64,000 bases of DNA from Flavobacterium sp. GSB-24 (lineage in GTDB: Bacteria; Bacteroidota; Bacteroidia; Flavobacteriales; Flavobacteriaceae): positions 248,001 through 312,000 of the forward strand of contig NZ_AP027043.1 of the NCBI RefSeq assembly GCF_027924665.1. The letters run 5' to 3'. The notes beneath the pieces are model-generated. The model was given only the letters and a program-made list of their open reading frames with translations, ran no database searches and was not told the DNA's origin. The translations under genes and the position numbers were made by a program. This document shows, one piece after another, positions 34,288 to 42,870 of the stretch; positions within the stretch are counted from its first letter, which is position 1, and every line of letters starts with the position of its first letter.

Positions 34288-35694
34288 ATGAAACAATTTC
34301 TCGTATTGTTTACCTTATTATTCAGTTTGTCTCAAGTACAATCACAGGAAAATCTTCCAACAGATTATCTCTCGAAAGAATTTCACAAAGAACGCCGCGA
34401 TGCTTTTAGGGCTTTAATGCCGGCCAATTCTGCTGCAATAATTTTTTCGTATCCCGAAAGAGTTTTTTCAAGAGACATCAATTACAATTTTCATCAAAAT
34501 CCTGATATGTATTATTTAACAGGATATAAAGAACCAGATGCTGTTTTATTACTTTTTAAAGAACCGCAAGGAACTGAAAAATATAGCGAAGTTCTTTTTG
34601 TGAGAGAAAGAAATGCGCAAAAGGAAACATGGACAGGAAGACGCTTAGGAGTTGAAGGTGCAAAATCTAAATTAGGATTTGAAAAAGTTTACAACGGAAA
34701 AGATTTAAAAGACTTTGAACTTGATTTCAAGAAATTTGATAAAATTATTTATGACGAATCTTCTACTGGAATTCATGATAACACGTACGATCCAGCAGAT
34801 TTATTTAACTTAATTCAAGTTTTTAAAACAAAAGCAGGCATTGTAAATGATGATAAAACTTCAACAGAAACTTATGCTAACATCACTAATTCTTTAAGAG
34901 AAATAAAAACTCGAGAAGAAATAGAATTAATGCGAAAATCGGTTAAACTTTCCTGCATTGCCCACAATGAAGTTATGAAAGCAGTTGGTCCAGATATGAG
35001 TGAAAATGAAGCTGACGGAATTCATGCTTATATTCACAGACACTATGGCGCCGAAGGCGAAGGCTATCCTCCAATTGTAGGCGCTGGAGCAAATGGCTGT
35101 ATTTTGCATTATGGAGAAAACAACGCTGTAAAAATTGACAATCAATTGTTATTAATGGATGTTGGTTCTGAATATCACGGTTATTCTGCCGATGTTACGA
35201 GAACAGTTCCGGCAAACGGAAAATTCACTCCAGAACAAAAAGCAATTTATGATTTGGTTTATGAAGCGCAGGAAGCCGTTTTTAAAATTTGCAAGCCAGG
35301 AACTCCTTTTCAGGATTTAAACAAAATATCCAGAGAAGTTATTGCAAACGGTCTTATCAAATTGGGTATTATTACAGATCCAAAAGATGCGAGAATTTAT
35401 TATCCGCACAGCTGTTCGCACTTTCTTGGCTTAGATGTTCATGACAAAGGAAATTATATGAGCGCTCTGAAAGAAAATATGATTTTTACTGTTGAACCTG
35501 GAATTTATATTCCTGCAAATAGTAAATGTGATAAGAAATGGTGGAACATCGGCGTTCGTATCGAAGATGATATTTTGATCACAAAAGATTCATACGAAAA
35601 TCTTTCTGCCGAATCTCCAAGAAAATGGCAGGATGTTGAAGCTTTAGCCAAACAGAAAAGCAATTTTAATGATATGAAGTTTCCTAAGATTTAG
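34288..35694 (+). CDS. Aminopeptidase P family, secreted (Xaa-Pro aminopeptidase, M24B)
   Basis: A 468-residue exported enzyme from the ATG at 34288, which opens a signal peptide (FLVLFTLLFSLSQVQSQ). The upstream frame reaches 34114 but encodes 58 non-signal residues and is rejected. An aminopeptidase-P N-terminal domain (DYLSKEFHKERRDAF, FHQNPDMYYLTGY) precedes the M24 pita-bread fold. Metal ligands are visible in LLMDVGSEYHGYSADVTRT (Asp pair), CSHFLGLDVHD (His), FTVEPGIYI (Glu) and VRIEDDIL (Glu). It removes N-terminal residues before proline from peptides in the periplasm. An isolated gene. Confidence 0.92.
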   Translation: MKQFLVLFTLLFSLSQVQSQENLPTDYLSKEFHKERRDAFRALMPANSAAIIFSYPERVFSRDINYNFHQNPDMYYLTGYKEPDAVLLLFKEPQGTEKYSEVLFVRERNAQKETWTGRRLGVEGAKSKLGFEKVYNGKDLKDFELDFKKFDKIIYDESSTGIHDNTYDPADLFNLIQVFKTKAGIVNDDKTSTETYANITNSLREIKTREEIELMRKSVKLSCIAHNEVMKAVGPDMSENEADGIHAYIHRHYGAEGEGYPPIVGAGANGCILHYGENNAVKIDNQLLLMDVGSEYHGYSADVTRTVPANGKFTPEQKAIYDLVYEAQEAVFKICKPGTPFQDLNKISREVIANGLIKLGIITDPKDARIYYPHSCSHFLGLDVHDKGNYMSALKENMIFTVEPGIYIPANSKCDKKWWNIGVRIEDDILITKDSYENLSAESPRKWQDVEALAKQKSNFNDMKFPKI

Positions 35695-35801
35695 GTTTTT
35701 CTTTTGCAACGAATTAACCAATGAAGCAAAACTCAATGATAAATTAATTAAACCATTTTAAACAAAAAGTAGTATTTTAGCTTCAAATAAAAGTTTTGCA
35801 C

Positions 35802-36683
35802 ATGAGATTATTTGAAATTGGAGATGGGCTAATATCAATAAAAGTATCAAACAATTATAATTCCGAGTTAGAAAATGATGATACAATAATTCTGTACGAC
35901 CTTGAAAAGGATTTTGCTACAATCAGAATTAGTATCATTACTGTTGAATCTAAAAACGGTTCTGATAAACAACCAATGTTTAACAGAACAATTGAAGAGG
36001 CAAATAAAAAAGGAATTAAAGTTAATATTGAAGATCAAAAAAGTTTCTACGGATACATAACAGAAGATAAAAAAGAAGATTTATCTATATACTATTTTGA
36101 AGTCGGGTATCTAAATCATCTTATAATTATTAGCGTTACTACAACAGCAGAATATAGCCAGAATAATGAAGAAAGTCTCGAAGATCTATTACAAGAAATC
36201 ACTGGTTTCATTCCTTCGATAACAGAAATTAATCTTGAAACTCAAAATATATTTGAACCGAGATATGAAAATTTCATACATATAAATGAACGAATTGCTA
36301 CTATTCTAAATATTAAGACTGAGGAAATAGACAATTATCACAACACAGAAAAAACAATTCATTTATTACAAGAAATTATTGACAAGGAAATATTTCAAGC
36401 AGACCAAAGCTACGAACTTGAATCTCTAGGAATTGCTTTAGGCGACTACATTCAATACAAACACAATGATTTTCATTGGGCAATAATACGAGATGAATAT
36501 GGTAGAGATTATTGCTTACAATATAAAACATTCGCTATAAACGTTTTCCCGTCAACGATGATTTTAAAGAGAATAGAAAATGGAGAGTATATAAATATTT
36601 CTGAGTTGGTTTCAGATTTAATTTACAAGGTTAATGAATTAACAGAAAGTGAAGAATTTGATTTATTAGATCACAATGATTAA
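35802..36683 (+). CDS. DUF3806 domain protein (immunity-like context)
   Basis: A 293-residue acidic cytoplasmic protein. I chose the ATG at 35802: the frame is open a little further, but its upstream TTG lies in a TTTTGC promoter-like sequence. The C-terminal third (about residues 200-290) contains LGDYIQYKHNDFHWAI, RDEYGRDYCLQ and VFPSTMILKRIENGEYI, a good fit to DUF3806. The N-terminal part (about residues 1-150) is a beta-rich domain I cannot name. It is near two SMI1/KNR4 proteins and an unassigned protein, all with the look of cytoplasmic immunity proteins. No signal, no enzyme motif. Confidence 0.7.
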   Translation: MRLFEIGDGLISIKVSNNYNSELENDDTIILYDLEKDFATIRISIITVESKNGSDKQPMFNRTIEEANKKGIKVNIEDQKSFYGYITEDKKEDLSIYYFEVGYLNHLIIISVTTTAEYSQNNEESLEDLLQEITGFIPSITEINLETQNIFEPRYENFIHINERIATILNIKTEEIDNYHNTEKTIHLLQEIIDKEIFQADQSYELESLGIALGDYIQYKHNDFHWAIIRDEYGRDYCLQYKTFAINVFPSTMILKRIENGEYINISELVSDLIYKVNELTESEEFDLLDHND

Positions 36684-36708
36684 AGGATTTCTGTAGAACA
36701 AAAAATCA

Positions 36709-36741
36709 AAAAAAAGCCTCATTATTTTGAGGCTTTTTTTA
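36709..36741 (+). terminator. Terminator of the DUF3806 gene
   Basis: AAAAAGCCTCA (36711-36721) pairs with TGAGGCTTTTT (36728-36738); a T-run follows. Confidence 0.85.
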
Positions 36742-36783
36742 TTTGATTTTTTCCCGAACTTTACATTCTTAAACAAATAAAAG

Positions 36784-37743
36784 ATGAAAGCACTTACTTT
36801 TTCCAAATTTGGAAATTCTGATGTTTTAGAATATATAGAAATATCAAATCCATTTTTAAAAACTGATGAGATTTTAGTCGAAATGAAAGCGATTGGATTA
36901 AATTTTGCTGATGTTTACAGACGAAAAGGAAATTATCATTTAAAAGGAAATCCGCCATTTATTGCGGGTTATGAAGGCGCCGGAATTGTTGTTGATACCA
37001 ATAATCATCCCGAATATAAAATCGGTGATCGTGTGGCTTTCGCCGATGTTCCTTTTGCTAATGCAGAGTTGGTTGCAGTCAGTATCAATCATGTACTTCC
37101 TCTTCCAGAAGCTATTTCTTTTGAAACCGCAGCTTCTGTTTTATTACAAGGCTTAACGGCACATTATTTAGCTACTGACAGTCACAAAACTAAAGAAGGC
37201 GAAACAGTATTAATTCATGCAGTTGCCGGCGGTGTTGGCCAAATTCTAACACAAATCAGCAAATTTCTAGGAGCCAATGTTATCGGGTTAACCTCATCTT
37301 CAGACAAAGCAAAAATTGCTCTTGAACAAGGTGCAGATCACGTTTTTCTTTACGGTGAAGATTGGAAATCGGAGATTTTTAAAGTAATCCCAAAAGGCGT
37401 TGATGCGGTTTATGACAGCATCGGAAGCACTTTAACTTACAGCTTTGAAGTAACGAAAGAATGCGGTCAAGTTGTTTTCTTCGGAATGGCGGGCGGCGAT
37501 CCAGAACCTGTAAACCCGAGAATGTTAATGGATACTTCGAAAACTTTAACTGGCGGCGATTTATGGAGTTATTTAAATTCTAAAGAAGAAAGAATCAAAA
37601 GATCCAATCAATTATTCAATTGGATTATTGATGGAAAAATCAAACTTTCTCAACCCACCTCTTTTAAATTATCAGAGGGAAAATTGGCGCACGATTATTT
37701 AGAAAGCAGAAAAAGTACAGGAAAGATTATTTTGATTCCTTGA
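36784..37743 (+). CDS. NAD(P)H:quinone oxidoreductase family, zinc-independent
   Basis: A 319-residue medium-chain dehydrogenase/reductase of the quinone oxidoreductase (Qor) type. The GroES-like N-terminus contains EMKAIGLNFADVYRRKG and IAGYEGAG; the Rossmann part has LIHAVAGGVGQ as dinucleotide-binding loop and GADHVFLY. The Cys/His zinc ligands of alcohol dehydrogenases are missing, as in Qor. It would reduce quinones or enones with NADPH. It stands alone, and has no evident tie to the neighbouring immunity-like genes. Confidence 0.9.
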   Translation: MKALTFSKFGNSDVLEYIEISNPFLKTDEILVEMKAIGLNFADVYRRKGNYHLKGNPPFIAGYEGAGIVVDTNNHPEYKIGDRVAFADVPFANAELVAVSINHVLPLPEAISFETAASVLLQGLTAHYLATDSHKTKEGETVLIHAVAGGVGQILTQISKFLGANVIGLTSSSDKAKIALEQGADHVFLYGEDWKSEIFKVIPKGVDAVYDSIGSTLTYSFEVTKECGQVVFFGMAGGDPEPVNPRMLMDTSKTLTGGDLWSYLNSKEERIKRSNQLFNWIIDGKIKLSQPTSFKLSEGKLAHDYLESRKSTGKIILIP

Positions 37744-37792
37744 TATTTAGTTTTCAGTTTTCGGTCTCAGTTTTCAGTACAATCTTGTTATC

Positions 37793-37875
37793 CTGACGAA
37801 GGAAGGATCACACTAGGAGCTCCTGCAATTAATGTCTTCAATCTTTCTCGAATTTCTTGTGTGATCCTTCGTCAG
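37793..37875. repeat. REP-like palindrome with internal insertion
   Basis: CTGACGAAGGAAGGATCACAC (37793-37813, given in full as 21 bases less one: core GACGAAGGAAGGATCACAC) and GTGTGATCCTTCGTCAG (37859-37875) form an inverted repeat. The left arm carries an extra 4 bases (an AAGG duplication), so the stem has a bulge. The 45 bases between the arms lack coding sense. Confidence 0.7.
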
Positions 37876-37890
37876 AATGACAAATATTAA

Positions 37891-38979
37891 CTACAATTGA
37901 TTAACTTCAATCTTCGTCAATTCAGATAACTCTAAAATTCTTTCGACTTCATCTTTATTGGCAACAAAAAACAAATAATTATCGCCAAAAGTTTCATACG
38001 TCAATAATTCGAGATTTGATTTTTCTAATTCGGATTGAATGTAGGGAAACAAATCATGACTATAGGTTTCTTCTGGATATTCGAAAGTAAAATCTTCACC
38101 AATTAAATTAGAAATAAAATATTCTGCATCTTCGGGATCAAATTTCCAGTCGCTGTTCCAGGCATCAATACTTTCAAAAAAGGCAAAATGATCTTCTACC
38201 ATACTGTGATATTCTTTTGCTTCTTTTTTATAATTTTTGAAAAGCTTTTTAGATTGCTTTTTTAGTTCTTTTTCTTCGATATTTCCTCTTGAAACCAATT
38301 GTATAAACTCTTCAAAATCTGATTCTGTTGCGGGTTCATTTGCTAACAGATTTTCAGAGGAAGGAAGTTCTATAGTTTCTGGAATTTCAAGATTTAAATA
38401 TTGGCAGATTCCCTGCAGCACTTTTTTAAAATCCCTAATTCCTATTTCCTGTGTTTCATTTTTAGGATTATCAATATCCAGTTTTTCCGTATCTAACAAT
38501 CCTTTCGTATAATCTAAAAAGTGCGTACTGGAATATAAAATTTTGAAATCGTTTGTTTCCAAACTATTAGTACAACAGAAGAAAATAATAAAATTATTAA
38601 TAACACGTTTCAAATATTTTTTCACTTCTGGACCTGGTTCAGAATAAAATTGAATATGAATAAAATCGTATTCTAATCCTTGCTGCATTGTTTCTTCTGA
38701 AAGCGCTCCAATGTCAATCTTTTTGTAAAGTTCATTTAAAACTTCATAAGCATTATTGAAACCAGCTTTTTGAATTTCTGCCTTGGCTTCTTCATGATCT
38801 AATGAATACGGAAATGAATAAAGATTTACATAAACAGGATCGTAAATTCCTTTCATTTTGAATTCAACACTATTTGATTCGTGATACAAATAACCGTAAA
38901 TAGAATTAATAACATCAAAAGAAATTATAGATTTCGGATCGTTATTTCTATTAAATAAATTGGAAAAGATATTTATCAT
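37891..38979 (-). CDS. Unassigned cytoplasmic protein, DUF6630-like C-terminus
   Basis: A 362-residue protein, very acidic, without signal or membrane segment. The N-terminal half carries FDVINSIYGYLYHES and VYVNLYSFPYSLD. The C-terminal 100 residues, with DAWNSDWKFDPEDAEYFISNL and YETFGDNYLFFVANKDE, resemble a DUF6630 type, though I am unsure of that match. It begins 31 bp after the end of the first SMI1/KNR4 gene on the same strand, so the three genes probably form one unit. It is probably an immunity-type or regulatory protein, by context only. Confidence 0.6.
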   Translation of the reverse strand: MINIFSNLFNRNNDPKSIISFDVINSIYGYLYHESNSVEFKMKGIYDPVYVNLYSFPYSLDHEEAKAEIQKAGFNNAYEVLNELYKKIDIGALSEETMQQGLEYDFIHIQFYSEPGPEVKKYLKRVINNFIIFFCCTNSLETNDFKILYSSTHFLDYTKGLLDTEKLDIDNPKNETQEIGIRDFKKVLQGICQYLNLEIPETIELPSSENLLANEPATESDFEEFIQLVSRGNIEEKELKKQSKKLFKNYKKEAKEYHSMVEDHFAFFESIDAWNSDWKFDPEDAEYFISNLIGEDFTFEYPEETYSHDLFPYIQSELEKSNLELLTYETFGDNYLFFVANKDEVERILELSELTKIEVNQL

Positions 38980-39009
38980 GGAAGGCGCTTATAAATTTAT
39001 AGGTAAATC

Positions 39010-39711
39010 TTAGTCATTTGAGTATTTAAAACTTTGATTCATTTTATCAAAAGGAATAACATCATTCACAATTGATTCTAATTCTACATCCGTTAACAAT
39101 CCTCTTGCTGATTCTTTTATTTTTGGAGAGACATTTATTTCGTAATCTATAATTTCACGCTTTAAAATATCTTCTAAAATAAATCTTTGACGAGTACTTA
39201 AATATCTTTTATGCGATTTAAAAACAGATTCCAGATCACTTCTAAATTCTTCATCGCTGAGTTCGTTGTAAACATCCTGCTGCGACATGTCTATCAATAA
39301 AACTTTAAAGATAAAATCCTGTAGATTTTTTGCCAGATAATTAACTTCGTTCATGTCATGCCAGACAAAAACAATTGGCACTTCTCCGTTGTCTTCTTCA
39401 TTTAGAAAAAAACAATAATGATCTCCACCTCCGCTTTTTGCAAAAGGAATAAATTTAAATTCAGAATTTATATTTCGATAATTATCCGGATCTCTAAGTT
39501 CTTCGATTTCTTCGGCAACAGATTTCAAATTCAGAGATTCGAAATCGTAAGAATGCAAAAGTAATGGCGGATTATCTTTTAAAGTAGGATAAACTTCCGC
39601 ATACCAATTTGGCCCATATTCTCCAATATTGAGCATGCCGTCGGCTTCTAATTGTTTGTATAAAAGCGGGAATTCAAATCCGTGTTTTGTTTCAATTTCT
39701 TGTATGGTCAT
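39010..39711 (-). CDS. SMI1/KNR4 (SUKH) family protein, copy A
   Basis: A 233-residue SUKH-superfamily protein. The N-terminal stretch IETKHGFEFPLLYKQLEADG is the family entry (helix pair with the Phe-Pro step), and FKFIPFAKSGGGDHYCFFLN plus PIVFVWHDMNE mark the central sheet. It is a cytoplasmic, signal-less protein. SUKH proteins act as antitoxin-like immunity factors against contact-dependent or secreted toxins, but also occur as regulators. The next gene upstream is a clear paralogue (copy B), so this is a recent tandem duplication. Confidence 0.85.
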   Translation of the reverse strand: MTIQEIETKHGFEFPLLYKQLEADGMLNIGEYGPNWYAEVYPTLKDNPPLLLHSYDFESLNLKSVAEEIEELRDPDNYRNINSEFKFIPFAKSGGGDHYCFFLNEEDNGEVPIVFVWHDMNEVNYLAKNLQDFIFKVLLIDMSQQDVYNELSDEEFRSDLESVFKSHKRYLSTRQRFILEDILKREIIDYEINVSPKIKESARGLLTDVELESIVNDVIPFDKMNQSFKYSND

Positions 39712-39820
39712 CTTTGGGGGCTATTCGATTAAAATCAAATCACTAAGATAACAATCTTTTTACTACACAAGAAATCTCGAGGTCAATTATTTCAAGGATT
39801 CTAGATGATTAAAGTATTTT

Positions 39821-40513
39821 TTACTCTGTAGAATATTCAAAACTAGTAGCCATTTTGTCAAATGATATAACCTCTACAAGTATTTTATCTTTTTCTTCAT
39901 AAGTTAATAGTCCTCTAGCATTTTCTTTACTATATGGATATATAATCTCGTAATCTTTAATCTCAAGATTTAAGAAATTCAATAAAAGTTCCTTCTGCTG
40001 TTCCGTTAGATATTTTTCATGAGACTTGAATGTCATTTCAAGATTATACTTAAATTCTTTATCTGATATATCTTCATCTATATATGCCATATCAGTTAAT
40101 AATGCTCGAAATATAAAGTCTTGTAAATTTTTTGCTAAGTATTCCACTTCGTTTAAATCATGCCAAACAAAAACTATTGGAATATTTCCATTATTTTCAT
40201 CGTTAAGAAAGAAACAATAATGATCTCCACCATAACTCCTACCAAATGGAATAAATCTAAATTCTTTGTTGATTTTTCGATAATTTTCGGGATCACTTAA
40301 TTCATTTATTTCATCTTCAACATTTTTCAAATTCATTAATTTAAAATCATAAGTATGCAACAATAATGGAGGATTATCTTTTAATTTTGGATAAACTTCG
40401 GAATACCAATTAGGCCCGGATTCAGACATATCAAGCATTCTGTCTATATATAATTGCTTATATAATTCTGGATATTCAAATCCATATTTCTTCTCAATAT
40501 CTTGTGGTGTCAT
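39821..40513 (-). CDS. SMI1/KNR4 (SUKH) family protein, copy B
   Basis: A 230-residue paralogue of the downstream SUKH protein. The two align over their whole length with the same block order: YGFEYPELYKQL, ESGPNWYSEVYPKLKDNP, FRFIPFGRSYGGDHYC, PIVFVWHDLNEV, AKNLQDFIFRALL and a shared ENARGLLTYEE tail motif. Many positions differ, so it may bind a different partner. It is 109 bp upstream of copy A on the same strand and is first in the group. The same alternative roles apply: immunity factor or regulator. Confidence 0.85.
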   Translation of the reverse strand: MTPQDIEKKYGFEYPELYKQLYIDRMLDMSESGPNWYSEVYPKLKDNPPLLLHTYDFKLMNLKNVEDEINELSDPENYRKINKEFRFIPFGRSYGGDHYCFFLNDENNGNIPIVFVWHDLNEVEYLAKNLQDFIFRALLTDMAYIDEDISDKEFKYNLEMTFKSHEKYLTEQQKELLLNFLNLEIKDYEIIYPYSKENARGLLTYEEKDKILVEVISFDKMATSFEYSTE

Positions 40514-40583
40514 TCTATTATATTTTAAAAGTTTAAAAACCTTATAAATATATAATAATTTTACTACAAAATAATAAGAATAC

Positions 40584-42143
40584 TTATTTCAAGGATTCAG
40601 CAATCATTAACGCACATTTTTCACCGTCAATTGCTGCAGAAATGATTCCACCGGCGTAACCCGCTCCTTCACCACACGGATATAATCCTTTGATTTGCAA
40701 ATGCTCTAAGGTTAAAGGATCCCTCGGAATTCTTACCGGCGATGAAGTTCTGCTTTCTGGCGCGTGTAAAATTGCTTCGTTGGTTAAATAACCGCGCATT
40801 GATTTTCCAAAATCCTGAAAACCCTGACGCATAATTTGCGTTAAAAATCCCGGAAAAACCTGCCCCATTTCTACCGAAGTAGTTCCCGGAACATAAGATG
40901 TTTTCGGAATATCTGATGAAACTTTACTTTGCGTAAAATCAATCATTCGTTGTGCTGGAACTTTTTGAGTTTGTCCCGCTAAATGCCATGCTTTTTGTTC
41001 GATACTTTTTTGAAATTCCATTCCAGCCAAAGCGCCGAATTTTGCAAAAGGTTTAAAATCTTCTAATTTCAATTCGACAACAATTCCAGAATTTGCAGTT
41101 GACTGATCACGCTTAGATGGCGACCAGCCGTTTGTAACCACTTCACCCGGACTTGTTGCACAAGGAGCGATTACACCTCCTGGACACATACAGAAAGAAT
41201 ACATGCCGCGACCGTTTACTTGTTTTACGATAGAATATGGCGCTGGTGGCAAATGTTCACCGCGATAATCACAGCTGTACTGAATACTGTCTATTAATTC
41301 TTGTGAATGTTCTGCACGAACTCCTAAAGCAAAAGGTTTGGCTTCTATTAAAATTTTCTTTTTATCTAATAATTCAAAAATATCTCGTGCCGAATGTCCT
41401 GTTGCCAAGATCAATTTATTGGCGTGAATTTTATCTCCATTTTGAGTTACAATTCCTTCAACTTCGTTGTTTTTTACCAGAATATCACTTACTCGGGTTT
41501 CAAACAAAACCTGACCGCCAAACTCGATAATTTTTTCACGAATATCTTCAATAATTTTAGGAAGTTTATTGGTTCCAATATGTGGATGCGCTTCTACCAA
41601 AATATCTTCTGAAGCTCCAAAAGCTACTAAAAGCTCCAGAATTCTAGTTACATCGCCGCGCTTTTTAGATCGAGTATATAATTTTCCATCAGAATATGTT
41701 CCTGCTCCTCCTTCACCAAAACAATAATTAGAATCTTCGTTTACAATATGTTCTCGGTTTATTGCTTTTAAATCACGTCGACGTCCGCGAACATCTTTTC
41801 CACGTTCGAGTACAATTGGCTTTAAACCTAACTCAATTAATTGCAATGCTGCAAAAAGTCCAGCCGGACCAGCGCCGACAACAATAACTTCTTGAGCATT
41901 GGAAACGTCTTTATATCTTGGAAGTTCGATTTTGGTTTCCTGAAAAGGTTCGCCTTTTAAATAAATAAGAACTTTTAAGTTGATTTTAATTGCCTTTTGA
42001 CGTGCATCAATCGAGCGTTTCAAAATAGAAACATGCTGAATTTCTGTTGTAGAAACCTTAATTTGTCTAGACAAATGGTCTTTCAGCAATGATTCGTTTG
42101 CAGCAATTTCTGGTGTAACTTGAAGTAAAAGTTCTTTAGGCAT
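40584..42143 (-). CDS. NAD(P)/FAD-dependent oxidoreductase (uncharacterised FAD dehydrogenase family)
   Basis: A 519-residue flavoprotein. A small N-terminal domain (residues 1-88) precedes a Rossmann FAD-binding motif VIVVGAGPAGLFAALQL, then VLERGKDVRGRR, the family-specific CFGEGGAGTYSDGKL and TRSKKRGDV, a second dinucleotide-type region KLILATGHSARD and a C-terminal GLYPCGEGAGYAGGI. It fits the broad FAD-dependent dehydrogenase family COG2509, whose substrate is not known. It is a single gene between the SUKH genes and a palindrome-rich gap. Confidence 0.85.
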   Translation of the reverse strand: MPKELLLQVTPEIAANESLLKDHLSRQIKVSTTEIQHVSILKRSIDARQKAIKINLKVLIYLKGEPFQETKIELPRYKDVSNAQEVIVVGAGPAGLFAALQLIELGLKPIVLERGKDVRGRRRDLKAINREHIVNEDSNYCFGEGGAGTYSDGKLYTRSKKRGDVTRILELLVAFGASEDILVEAHPHIGTNKLPKIIEDIREKIIEFGGQVLFETRVSDILVKNNEVEGIVTQNGDKIHANKLILATGHSARDIFELLDKKKILIEAKPFALGVRAEHSQELIDSIQYSCDYRGEHLPPAPYSIVKQVNGRGMYSFCMCPGGVIAPCATSPGEVVTNGWSPSKRDQSTANSGIVVELKLEDFKPFAKFGALAGMEFQKSIEQKAWHLAGQTQKVPAQRMIDFTQSKVSSDIPKTSYVPGTTSVEMGQVFPGFLTQIMRQGFQDFGKSMRGYLTNEAILHAPESRTSSPVRIPRDPLTLEHLQIKGLYPCGEGAGYAGGIISAAIDGEKCALMIAESLK

Positions 42144-42225
42144 TTTTTCTTTTTTATTCTATTAGCTTTTCTTTCTATGAAAAGAACATGCAAAAGTAGT
42201 ATTTTGAAATGACTTTATGTAATGA

Positions 42226-42362
42226 ACCGCAAAGTGCGCTAAGTTTTTTTAGGTATGGTTTTACAAAAACAAAGTTCGCAAAGCTTTGTGTTGATGCAGC
42301 TTTGCGAACTTTGTGTTTTTTCTATAAGTAAGAAAATTAAATCTTAGCGTACTTTGCGGTTA
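42226..42362. repeat. Nested double palindrome
   Basis: Outer arms AACCGCAAAGTGCGCTAAG (42226-42244) and CTTAGCGTACTTTGCGGTT (42344-42362) pair with one mismatch. Inside, ACAAAGTTCGCAAAGCT (42270-42286) and AGCTTTGCGAACTTTGT (42299-42315) pair perfectly over 17 bp around a 12-base loop. Both arms share the AAAG-T-CGC motif, so the two stems are related copies. The whole could fold as a long stepped hairpin. Confidence 0.8.
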
Positions 42363-42472
42363 ATTACTGAGTCTCAGATTACTTTAAAGAACACTGCAAC
42401 GCGTCTCTACAGAAATAACTCAGAATTTGAGCATCTCAGAACCTCAGAACTTTCTTTTCCAAATAGACTTTG

Positions 42473-42480
42473 TACCTTTG
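42473..42480 (+). promoter_or_regulatory. Predicted -7 promoter element of the 79-residue gene
   Basis: TACCTTTG followed by C on the plus strand, an exact TAnnTTTG match 32 bases before the start. No TTG at the expected distance. Confidence 0.45.
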
Positions 42481-42512
42481 CAACTTAGAACCTTAGTACC
42501 TTAAGAAAAAAA

Positions 42513-42752
42513 ATGTCTAGAAAAATAAAACTGATTTGGGATTTTCGTGGTCCGGCTTCTGCGAAAACTGCAGAACATCACGAAGTTCATTTAAAAGAAT
42601 ATATTATTATCGAAAAACTACCTTTAAATATCACTGGTTTTAACATCATAAACGACATGCATGCAACAGCATTTATGGTTGTTGAAGAACCAAATATGAT
42701 TCAGGTGAGAGATGCTTTGAAACCGCATCGAGGGGAAGTTTTTGAAGGTTAA
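42513..42752 (+). CDS. Small conserved-looking protein of unknown function
   Basis: A 79-residue protein with a compact mixed alpha/beta composition: IKLIWDFRGPASAKTAEHHEVHLKEY (read in parts), a central IIEKLPLNITGF and a Met/Glu-rich tail. Two histidines stand close together (EHHEVH). No signal peptide, no Cys. I do not recognise it. It has a good promoter element upstream and lies alone between repeats, so it is a real single gene rather than a shadow frame. Confidence 0.65.
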   Translation: MSRKIKLIWDFRGPASAKTAEHHEVHLKEYIIIEKLPLNITGFNIINDMHATAFMVVEEPNMIQVRDALKPHRGEVFEG

Positions 42753-42765
42753 AATTCCAATAAAA

Positions 42766-42810
42766 AAATTCCAAATTCCAGTTGTTTCGAAAACTTGGAA
42801 TTTGGAATTT
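42766..42810. repeat. TTCCAAATTCCA palindrome, second copy
   Basis: AAATTCCAAATTCCA (42766-42780) and TGGAATTTGGAATTT (42796-42810) pair perfectly around a 15-base loop. A third, direct TTGGAATTTGGAATTT is at 42831-42846. The core is that of the palindrome at 28.84 kb. Confidence 0.78.
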
Positions 42811-42870
42811 ATATTTTACTATTTGTTTTTTTTGGAATTTGGAATTTACAAAATTGAAAATTATTATTTT

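Larger units (their letters stand above)
42144..42512. other. Gene-free interval with a nested palindrome and a promoter
   Basis: About 370 bases without a credible gene. The left two thirds are the nested hairpin at 42226-42362; the right end has the TACCTTTG promoter element of the small gene at 42513. Confidence 0.8.

Noticed and set aside
39010..40513. The SUKH genes as toxins or as part of a complete toxin system
   Set aside because: SUKH proteins are the immunity side, and no effector, nuclease toxin or secretion-linked gene lies within the window near them.
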